A stretch of DNA of 60,788 nt from the NCBI GenBank assembly GCA_000828075.3, contig JXCB02000044.1:89740-150527 (forward strand), in the 5' to 3' direction. Under the pieces are notes generated by a model. That model searched no databases and was not told where the DNA came from. It was given only the letters and a program-made list of their open reading frames with translations. Of the stretch, positions 54,414 through 60,788 are shown in pieces (within the stretch, counting starts at the first letter, position 1; the number at the start of each line of letters is the position of its first letter). The stretch is from Tolypothrix campylonemoides VB511288. Its GTDB lineage: Bacteria; Cyanobacteriota; Cyanobacteriia; Cyanobacteriales; Nostocaceae. The translations under genes were made by a program, and so were the position numbers.

Positions 54414-57400
54414 CTATTGCTGGCAAAGCTTACTCTTATGAACTTGGTGATTGATAAGATAGTCATGTAGCCAATTACAACTAAGATCCAGCAAATTCTG
54501 CAAATCCAAATTCCACAGTATCAACTTCTCGTCGATATCGGCTGAAGCAATAGTATTACCATCAGGGCTGAAGCTAAGGTCAAGGATATCAGTATTATGC
54601 CCTTGGAGAGTTTGCAGCAGTTTGCCATCCCGACTCCAAAGTCTAATGGTTTTATCCCTACTCGCTGAAGCTAAAGTTTGACCGCTAGGGCTAAACGTAA
54701 CTCTAGTAACACTATTTTGATGGTCAGGAAGATCAGTGATCTGTTGACCATTTAAAGGCCACAGTTTTATGGTTTTATCTTTACTAGCAGATGCAATTAT
54801 CTTGCCATTGGGACTAAAACTTATATCTAAAATACTAGCTTTATGTCCTGTGAGAGGTGGTAGTGATGTTCCATTTAAGTGCCAAAGCATGACTTTTTTA
54901 TTTGTACTAGCAGCAATTATTTTGCTGTCTGGGCTAAAGCTTACGCTTGTAAATTCACTTTTAGGATGAAACTCTGCTAGTAATTTTCCATCCAAACGCC
55001 ACAGCTTGATGTTATTACTAGCGGTAGCAATCATTTTTCCATCAGAGCTAAAGCTCACCTTCCTAACTGCATCTTCATGCTTGAGAATTTTAATTAATGT
55101 CTCATTCAAGCCCCAGAGCTTTACTGTTTTGTCATCGCTAGCAGAAGCAATGACTTTACCATCTGGACTAAAGCTAACATTTTGAATAAAGCCATCGTGT
55201 CCTGGAAAGTTTCTGATTAACTTTCCATTCCTTTGCCATAAGATTATATTTTTGTTATTCCCTGAGACGAGTTTTTGACTGTCTGGGCTAAAACTAACGC
55301 TACTACCTTGGAGAATTGTAGGCTTAATATTATTAAGGTTCCAGATTCTGATAGTACGATCTAAGCTAGCTGTGGCAATAATTTGATCGTTGGGGCTAAA
55401 ACTTATATCCTTTACAATTTCGTCATGAGCTTTAAAAATTTGGAAAATTTGGAACAATTTGCTGTCTTTTAAACGCCAAAGCTTGACAGTGCGATCACTA
55501 CCAGCAGAAGCAATAATTTTGCGATCTTGACTTAGAGCTAAGTGAAGAACCTGTCCACTATGACCTGAAAAAGTCCCCTCTCGGTTACCGTTTACATTCC
55601 AGAATTTCAAAGTTCCGTCATCGCCACCAGAAACAACAGTTTGACTATTAACAAAACATACCCCAAAAACAAAACCGCTCTCCTTAATAGTCTTAAGTAA
55701 CTTACGGTTTTTTAAACTCCAAAGCTTGATAGTCGTGTCTGCACTAGCGGAAGCAAGAGTTTGACCATCTGGACTAAAACTTAAATCGTTGATGGCATCT
55801 ATGTGATGCGTTGAAAAGCTTGTGAGTCGTTTGCCATCCAAGCGCCAGAGTGTGATTGTCCCCTTTTGATTGGCAATGGCAATTGTTTGTTTATCTGGGC
55901 TGAGACTGATAGAGGATATCCTATGATTATCTTTAATAGACTTAAACCAGGTAAATATTCCTTGAGGTTTACGCCGCCAAAAGTTAATAGTCTGGTCTGA
56001 ACCAACAGATAAGAGAGTATAAGCATCGAGAAATCTAACATGAGAAACCCCACCATTATGCTTTTCAAGGGTTTGGATTAATTCACCATTATGCCGCCAT
56101 AATTTTATCGTTCCATCCATACCAGCCGAAGCAATGATTTGACCATCGGGGCTAAAACTCACACTCAGGACACCCATATCATGTCCTGTTAAACGGTTGC
56201 GCTCCTTGCTCCCATAAAGTATCTGTTGCAGGGTAGTTAAAACTTGAATCTTGGTATCTTCCCTAACAAAAAATTCTTTAATAAACAATGTCTTTTCCAT
56301 GTTTTTTAACAGTTCGCCAGTCTTGGTGGCTTCTATTAAGGCATCCAACTCTCTACCTGAGACAAAGAGTGATTCTGCTAAAGCGCTGGAAGTTTCAAGA
56401 GACTTGTTTTGGGCATAAATAGCATAATTAATCGCAATAATGGCGGCACTACTTAACAGTAACAATGCCGCAGTTACCCCGCTCCAGCCCATAACGGTGT
56501 TTTTGCGTTTTTGCCTGACGCTACGCCGCACAAACTCAGCTTCTGTCTTATTTAACCAATTCTCACTAGAGTTAAGAACTTGTTTCAACAAATCAAGGCG
56601 AGGGTCAGTATTCCAAAGATATTTTGCCTGTTGCTTGCTTTTCCATTCCAAAGCTGCTGGTGTTAACCGTCGTTGTAAAATTAAATTTTCTTGCTCCTGT
56701 TTTTTCCAGATCAGCAGCTTTTGCCATCCCCGTACTAAGGCATCATGGGCTGGCTCAATATATAGATTCCCCTCTGTATCTTGTCCGGATACCAATAAAC
56801 GGGCGGCAGAAAAACGCTCAATCACCTGCTTTACACGCGTATTTTCTGGCTCTGGATATTCCAGTTCAGCCAGAAATACCCGTCTGCGAGCTAACTCGCC
56901 GCCACCCACCGCCACCATCCGCAGCATGACGTGCTTGATGGTTTGGGCTATTGCTGGGTCAAGTTTGACTAACTCGTCATACTCACAATCGGCTCTTTGG
57001 GTGAGACTTCGCATCACTCCACCCAATGCTTCGTAATCTTCCTGAGTAATTGCCCGATTATTTCTTTTACCCTCTCTGACACTTCTAATGTACTTTAAAT
57101 AAAGTTCACTTAAAGTGAAAGAAAGCAGCGGCAAAGCACCGGGCATTTGTGCTACTTCATCAATTAACTGGTCTATCAAACCTGTCGGCTCAAAATACAT
57201 CACCCGACAAGAAGCAGGTTCCACAATTGCCTCGCGCAATTCCTCCCGTGTCATCGGTGTCACAACAAATCGCGCCGCAGCCCAATACGGTTCTAAAGCT
57301 GTTTCTCTAAATTGCGATTCAAAATCATAACGCAGTGTCAAAATAATACGAACCTGTTTTGGAAAAGCAGCGATAGCCCTCGCTAACCCACTCAAAAACT

Positions 57401-57641
57401 TTGAGCGTTCATCGTCATAACGACAAAGGGTGATTAATTCTTCAAACTGGTCAATTACTAGCAGCAATTTGGCACTTGGGTTAGCCTTACTCCAAGCTTT
57501 AACGCTTTGAGCCAGTCTTTGCAATTCCTCCTCGAACACTTGGGCAGGTTTGTCGAATCCTGGCAAGTTTTCTTTGATCAGTGTATTGTTCAAAGCGGTA
57601 AACGGATATTCGCCCGGACGGATGCTCCCAGGATGCGCCAC
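54414..57641 (-). CDS. STAND-type NTPase part and 14 WD40 repeats; 3' part of a caspase-STAND-WD40 gene split by frameshift
   Basis: 1075 residues as read from an internal GTG. The first residues (PGSIRPGEYPFTAL) continue the NTPase domain that begins in the gene at 57590-58705. Walker B is V-I-D-Q-F-E-E (62-68), and further nSTAND-like sequence runs to about 350. A membrane helix (about 383-410, ALLLLSSAAIIAINYAIY) follows, then about 14 WD40 repeats (about 480-1060). Each repeat has the form SFSPDGQxIASA and TIKLW; fourteen could make two seven-bladed propellers. Without the upstream frame it lacks Walker A, so it could not act alone as an ATPase. The helix suggests membrane tethering. It probably senses a ligand or partner through the WD40 part and drives the caspase. 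See 57590-58705. Confidence 0.85.
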   Translation of the reverse strand: MAHPGSIRPGEYPFTALNNTLIKENLPGFDKPAQVFEEELQRLAQSVKAWSKANPSAKLLLVIDQFEELITLCRYDDERSKFLSGLARAIAAFPKQVRIILTLRYDFESQFRETALEPYWAAARFVVTPMTREELREAIVEPASCRVMYFEPTGLIDQLIDEVAQMPGALPLLSFTLSELYLKYIRSVREGKRNNRAITQEDYEALGGVMRSLTQRADCEYDELVKLDPAIAQTIKHVMLRMVAVGGGELARRRVFLAELEYPEPENTRVKQVIERFSAARLLVSGQDTEGNLYIEPAHDALVRGWQKLLIWKKQEQENLILQRRLTPAALEWKSKQQAKYLWNTDPRLDLLKQVLNSSENWLNKTEAEFVRRSVRQKRKNTVMGWSGVTAALLLLSSAAIIAINYAIYAQNKSLETSSALAESLFVSGRELDALIEATKTGELLKNMEKTLFIKEFFVREDTKIQVLTTLQQILYGSKERNRLTGHDMGVLSVSFSPDGQIIASAGMDGTIKLWRHNGELIQTLEKHNGGVSHVRFLDAYTLLSVGSDQTINFWRRKPQGIFTWFKSIKDNHRISSISLSPDKQTIAIANQKGTITLWRLDGKRLTSFSTHHIDAINDLSFSPDGQTLASASADTTIKLWSLKNRKLLKTIKESGFVFGVCFVNSQTVVSGGDDGTLKFWNVNGNREGTFSGHSGQVLHLALSQDRKIIASAGSDRTVKLWRLKDSKLFQIFQIFKAHDEIVKDISFSPNDQIIATASLDRTIRIWNLNNIKPTILQGSSVSFSPDSQKLVSGNNKNIILWQRNGKLIRNFPGHDGFIQNVSFSPDGKVIASASDDKTVKLWGLNETLIKILKHEDAVRKVSFSSDGKMIATASNNIKLWRLDGKLLAEFHPKSEFTSVSFSPDSKIIAASTNKKVMLWHLNGTSLPPLTGHKASILDISFSPNGKIIASASKDKTIKLWPLNGQQITDLPDHQNSVTRVTFSPSGQTLASASRDKTIRLWSRDGKLLQTLQGHNTDILDLSFSPDGNTIASADIDEKLILWNLDLQNLLDLSCNWLHDYLINHQVHKSKLCQQ

Positions 57642-58705
57642 TCTTGCCCACTATTTTTCAAGTGCGGAATTAATCCCGCTTTCACTAAGCTTGACTTCCC
57701 TGAACCGGAAGTACCCAGCACTACGGTAAGGGAATTGGTTGTCACAAACTCATGTAGTTTTTCTACAAGTGCAGTTCTACCAAAAAACAGGTCACTGTGT
57801 TTTTCCTCAAACGACTCTAATCCTCGGTAGGGATTTTTCGACTCTTCCAAAGGAGGCGCTGGTGGTAAGTTCAGTTGATGTCCGGGAGTCAGGAAAATAT
57901 ACTCGCCTTTATCATGCTTATTCAGTGCCCAAATCCCGGGAGTTTGCCGTAAGCGATGTTTTTCAGTGGCTAATTCGACGCGATCGCGCAAATATAAATA
58001 CAATTCCGTAGCAGTAATTACCCCATCTCCAGGAAGTTTACCATTAGTAGCAGGAGGATAAGCATCAGCTCCACCTGTAAGCGCTTCAAACAAAGCAGCG
58101 GCAAACGGCGAATGATTGCCAATTTCACCGCGATCAATGTTGAGATTGAAGGCATCTAAAGCTTTTTGGTCGGAGGCGGCGCTAGTTATCACCTGCCATG
58201 CTGGATCAGCAATAAAGCGATCGTAGCGTTCTTGATGAATGACCTCTGGCGCAGTTAACAAGTCTCTAGTCGAAGACCAGCGAAAAGCCCCAGCAAAACA
58301 GCAATCGAAGATTCCTAGGAAATGACGGCAAGGCAATTGACTAAGCGCTTCATGTACCTGAGTCATCGCTAAGTAGGTTTTGCTGTCTCCCAACTTGGCA
58401 TCTTGAGGAATCAAATAACCTTGTGGACCATCCTCACTATTTAGGGCAATGCCATGACCAGCAAAATAAAACAGCAAGCGGTCATCTGATTTAACTTCTT
58501 GATTTAGAGTTTTCTCGAATAAATCGTTCAGGTTTTTCAAGGTAGCTATCTCGTCTAAACAGACCCACACCTGGTATCCGTGGTTTTCGCGCAGGATTTC
58601 CACCAACTTTTTGGCATCATTTACCGCGTTGTGCAAGGGGGAAATGCCATTCCTATAGTTGTTTATACCAATCACAAATGCTAGATTGCGCGAAAATTCA
58701 GGCAT
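57590..58705 (-). CDS. Caspase-like (C14) peptidase with start of a STAND NTPase; 5' part of the split gene
   Basis: 371 residues. A caspase-like domain occupies about 1-270, with catalytic His in YFAGHGIAL (H84) and Cys in IFDCCFAGA (C136, aligning with DSCHSG of metacaspases). The NTPase starts after a linker: FFGRTALVEKL, then Walker A G-T-S-G-S-G-K-S-S (331-339). At QEWRILG the frame runs into GASVRANIRLPL and a stop, while the other frame continues as SIRPGEYPFTALNN. One extra base in the GGG run (57627-57629, C on plus strand) would restore a single protein of about 1430 residues. Such caspase-STAND-WD40 proteins are known in cyanobacteria and are linked to cell death or defence. No upstream partner gene is seen. 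Confidence 0.87.
   Translation of the reverse strand: MPEFSRNLAFVIGINNYRNGISPLHNAVNDAKKLVEILRENHGYQVWVCLDEIATLKNLNDLFEKTLNQEVKSDDRLLFYFAGHGIALNSEDGPQGYLIPQDAKLGDSKTYLAMTQVHEALSQLPCRHFLGIFDCCFAGAFRWSSTRDLLTAPEVIHQERYDRFIADPAWQVITSAASDQKALDAFNLNIDRGEIGNHSPFAAALFEALTGGADAYPPATNGKLPGDGVITATELYLYLRDRVELATEKHRLRQTPGIWALNKHDKGEYIFLTPGHQLNLPPAPPLEESKNPYRGLESFEEKHSDLFFGRTALVEKLHEFVTTNSLTVVLGTSGSGKSSLVKAGLIPHLKNSGQEWRILGASVRANIRLPL
57627..57629 (-). other. Probable one-base deletion (frameshift) in the caspase-STAND-WD40 gene
   Basis: Minus-strand reading is CTG GGA GCA TCC in the caspase frame and CTG + GGG AGC ATC if one more G were present. The two open frames overlap by 52 bases and join exactly where NTPase sequence is lost and resumed. 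It could be a true mutation, phase variation by slippage or an assembly error. Confidence 0.75.
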
Positions 58706-59050
58706 ACCAGCAGTTCCTTTTTCTGTTCAGATGAGGTGTTGCTGTGGTGAACTTTACTTGAGTTTGACCAGTTTGCTTACGTAGGGAAATAGGTGACACC
58801 ATGTCCAACTTATGCAACTTCCCAGAAGGTGGCTCAATAGTATCCTACAGAGAAAATTAGCGATGCTCCCAGAGGGAGCCGCCTTTGGCGATCGCTCTTC
58901 CCTATACATGGCTCTTACCTTCAACATTTGACGACTACCTATTTTTAGCGCCAGCCAACAAGACACGATCCAATACACTTGACGGTAATAAGTTTTATAA
59001 ATTACTATTTATCTACTTTCCGGGTAGCCGGATTATAATTATTTTTAATT
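58706..59050. other. Divergent region between the caspase gene and the AbrB-like gene
   Basis: 345 bases, no gene. It has a hairpin GCTCCCAGAGGGAGC (near 58865) and a HIP1 site (near 58888), then an AT-rich segment leading to ATG 59051. Open frames on both strands (58754-58978, 58885-59130) have no features. Confidence 0.5.
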
Positions 59051-59299
59051 ATGGAAGTTATCAAACTAGGAAAAAAAGGTCAAGTCTCTATTCCGAAAGC
59101 AATTCTCAAGCGTCTAGGTTTGGACGGTGAAACTATGCTACTGGTAGAAACGACTGCTGACGGTGGAATTTTGCTGCGTCCTGCTGGAGTGTATCCTATC
59201 GAGATGTACACAAAGGAGCGAATTGAGGAGTTTTTAGAAGGCGATCGCTTAACTTCCCAAGAAGCCGAACAGCTTCAGCAGCTTAGGGATGTTGAGTAA
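59051..59299 (+). CDS. AbrB/MazE-type antitoxin
   Basis: An 82-residue protein. The N-terminal SpoVT-AbrB fold is evident: VIKLGKKGQVSIPKAILKRLGL (about 3-24, not quoted in full), then a hydrophobic beta strand ILLRPAG. The C-terminal helix (ERIEEFLEGDRLTSQEAEQ, about 55-73) should bind and block the toxin. It probably represses its own operon. The toxin gene starts 5 bases after its stop codon, so they are translationally coupled. This matches type II antitoxins paired with PIN toxins. Confidence 0.85.
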   Translation: MEVIKLGKKGQVSIPKAILKRLGLDGETMLLVETTADGGILLRPAGVYPIEMYTKERIEEFLEGDRLTSQEAEQLQQLRDVE

Positions 59300-59304
59300 G
59301 CCAA

Positions 59305-59733
59305 ATGCGCCTGTTTGTGGATGCCAATGTTATCTTTGCAGCCGCTATCAGTCCTGATGGTCGCTGTAGCGCTTTGTTTCAATTAGCTTCTCAGGGATAT
59401 TGTGCTTTGCTGACATCGCCTTATGCTTTGGAAGAAACGCAGCGTAACCTTGTGGCTAAATATCCCGACGCTTTGACGCGATTGGAGCTTTCTTTAATTC
59501 CTGATCTGATTATAGTTAAAGAAGCACCGCTGCCGCGAGTCAATTGGGCAATGGAGATGGGGCTACCGCTGAAAGATGCTCCTATCTTAGCGACAGCAGT
59601 AGAGAATAGAGCAGACCTTTTGGTCACGGGTGATAAGACGCATTTTGGTTCGTTCTATGGTCAGGTATTAGAGGGAGTAGCAGTGGTAGATCTTCGAGAA
59701 GCGATCGCCCGAGTTTTCACCAAGACAAACTGA
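59305..59733 (+). CDS. PIN-domain toxin (VapC-like)
   Basis: A 142-residue PIN nuclease. The acidic set is complete: D6 (FVDANVIF), E43/E44 (ALEET), D91 (LKDAPILA) and D110 (TGDKTHF), which bind Mg2+ for RNA cleavage. It follows the AbrB-like antitoxin by five bases. VapC toxins cut tRNA or rRNA; the target is not predictable here. It starts at ATG 59305. It lies next to the caspase-STAND-WD40 gene, so several stress or defence modules cluster here. Confidence 0.87.
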   Translation: MRLFVDANVIFAAAISPDGRCSALFQLASQGYCALLTSPYALEETQRNLVAKYPDALTRLELSLIPDLIIVKEAPLPRVNWAMEMGLPLKDAPILATAVENRADLLVTGDKTHFGSFYGQVLEGVAVVDLREAIARVFTKTN

Positions 59734-59804
59734 GGAGTGCGATCGCCCTCTGTCATAGACGTGTTGCATAAAAAAGCGATTGATCGCTTCCCTCTAGTTA
59801 TCAA

Positions 59805-60677
59805 TTAAGCTGCACAACAAATAGGGGCAGGTTTGAAACCCGCCCCTATGTCGTCTGATATACTCCGTCCAACAGATGCTGCTACAAGCCTTAAGCTATC
59901 AACTAAATTCACCATATCTTCCAAAGACAGCGCTTGACGTGCATCAGAAACAGATTTTTCTGGTTCTGGGTGACACTCAATAATTAACCCATCTGCTCCA
60001 CAAGCAACAGCCGCCTTTGCTACAGGTGCCACGAGTTCCCGCTTGCCTACCGCATGCGAAGGGTCTACAATCACAGGTAAGTGAGTGATTTGCTTGAGAG
60101 CTGCCACGGCTCCTAAATCCAGGACATTACGGGTGTAATTATCAAAGCTGCGGATACCTCGTTCGCACAGCACCACATCCGGGTTTCCGTGGCTTAAAAT
60201 ATATTCAGCTGCCATCACGAATTCTTCAATCGTCGCCGACAAGCCGCGTTTGAGGAGTATCGGCTTACCCGCTTGTCCTAAAGCTTTCAGCAAATCGAAG
60301 TTTTGCATATTGCGGCTACCCACTTGCAGCATATCAGTATGGGCGGCGACGACTTCAATTTGCGAGATTGACATAACTTCGGTGATGACTGGGATATTGT
60401 AGTGCGATCGCACCCCTGCCAAAATTTCCAGTCCTTCCTCTCCCATTCCTTGGAAAGCGTAGGGAGAAGTGCGGGGTTTGTAAACACCGCCACGCAAAGC
60501 TTGTACAGGTGCAGCAGATAAATTTTGGGCGACTGTCTCCATTTGTTGGACACTTTCAACGGCGCAAGGTCCGCCAATAATTACCAGTTCCGTACCACCA
60601 AAAGCGACTTTTTCAGAGAGGTTGACGATTGTCTGATGGTGAGGATGAGATTTTGCGGCTAGTTTAGCATTATTCAT
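59805..60677 (-). CDS. aroF: 3-Deoxy-7-phosphoheptulonate (DAHP) synthase
   Basis: 290 residues. It catalyses the first step of the shikimate pathway, from phosphoenolpyruvate and erythrose-4-phosphate. Conserved segments are G-G-P-C-A-V-E-S (about 35-42), RGGVYKPRTSPYAFQG, TEVMSISQIEVV, LQVGSRNMQNFDLL, ILLKRG, CERGIRSFDNYTRN, VDPSHAVGKRELV and IIECHPEPEKSVSDARQAL. These fit the AroA-I beta / KDO8P-synthase-like type. The last 13 or so residues (ending GAGFKPAPICCAA) are not family sequence: they are encoded by a hairpin repeat (59821-59849) fused into the 3' end. It begins at ATG 60677. Confidence 0.93.
   Translation of the reverse strand: MNNAKLAAKSHPHHQTIVNLSEKVAFGGTELVIIGGPCAVESVQQMETVAQNLSAAPVQALRGGVYKPRTSPYAFQGMGEEGLEILAGVRSHYNIPVITEVMSISQIEVVAAHTDMLQVGSRNMQNFDLLKALGQAGKPILLKRGLSATIEEFVMAAEYILSHGNPDVVLCERGIRSFDNYTRNVLDLGAVAALKQITHLPVIVDPSHAVGKRELVAPVAKAAVACGADGLIIECHPEPEKSVSDARQALSLEDMVNLVDSLRLVAASVGRSISDDIGAGFKPAPICCAA
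59821..59849. repeat. Hairpin repeat inside the 3' end of aroF
   Basis: ATAGGGGCAGGTTT (59821-59834), centre base G, AAACCCGCCCCTAT (59836-59849) with one mismatch. Elements of the form GGGGC(A/G)GGTTT...AAACC(C/T)GCCCC are widespread in cyanobacteria. Here the element is translated as part of DAHP synthase. Confidence 0.85.
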
Positions 60678-60788
60678 GGTTCGGTTCTCCTTAAAAACTA
60701 GGGATTCGGGATTCGGGACTGGGGCTTCGGCAGATGTAGTGTTTTAGGACAAGTTTGTTGAATCAGATTCTTACCCTGTAGCTAATCG

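Overview
The window looks like chromosomal DNA of a filamentous, probably heterocyst-forming cyanobacterium (Nostocales). Several signs point this way. HIP1 octamers (GCGATCGC) are frequent, for example at 3631, 4813 and 31175. Heptameric tandem repeats of the STRR type occur at 7826 and 30884. There are many small hairpin or MITE-like repeats, a PatA-type regulator, WD40/TPR/caspase proteins, and a long polysaccharide locus. That locus has the gene order I remember for the heterocyst envelope polysaccharide (HEP) island of Anabaena/Nostoc sp. PCC 7120 (alr2825 to alr2841, with hepC followed by hepA). No rRNA, tRNA, CRISPR array or complete insertion sequence was seen.

Layout. 1-6.4 kb: the tail of a transposase, a PatA-like response regulator on the minus strand, then a three-gene signalling cassette (VWA protein, PP2C phosphatase, kinase with zinc ribbon and TPRs) of the TerY-P triad type. 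7.0-32.6 kb, all plus strand: the HEP-like island. It holds nucleotide-sugar enzymes (rfbF, an lhgO-like oxidase, an SDR epimerase, rfbC, a SAF-domain oxidoreductase), a 2OG-Fe(II) oxygenase, eight glycosyltransferases, a Wzc-type co-polymerase/tyrosine kinase, the initiating sugar transferase HepC, the ABC exporter HepA and a Wzy-like polymerase. 32.9-46.4 kb: a second sugar block with mixed strands, holding five GT4 glycosyltransferases (two are close paralogues), a beta-propeller protein, an SDR epimerase, a membrane-anchored NHL-type propeller and a broken GT2 gene. 46.6-60.8 kb: small unknown proteins, an alpha/beta hydrolase with a TPR partner, an MscS channel, adenosylhomocysteinase (ahcY), a caspase-STAND-WD40 gene split by a probable one-base frameshift, an AbrB/PIN toxin-antitoxin pair and DAHP synthase (aroF).

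How the genes could work together. HepC would load the first sugar phosphate on a lipid carrier, the GT2/GT4 enzymes would extend the repeat unit, HepA or the polymerase with the Wzc-like protein would export and polymerise it, and the sugar-nucleotide enzymes would supply an unusual CDP- or dTDP-linked sugar. The accessory flank carries several candidate signalling or conflict systems: the TerY-P triad, caspase-STAND-WD40, hydrolase-TPR and AbrB-PIN. Large non-coding stretches (21.5-23.2, 38.7-40.3 and 42.5-43.6 kb) carry repeats and palindromes. One of them lies directly upstream of hepC.

Limits. All family calls come from reading motifs in the translated sequence. No database search, alignment or folding was run, and gene-order comparisons are from memory.
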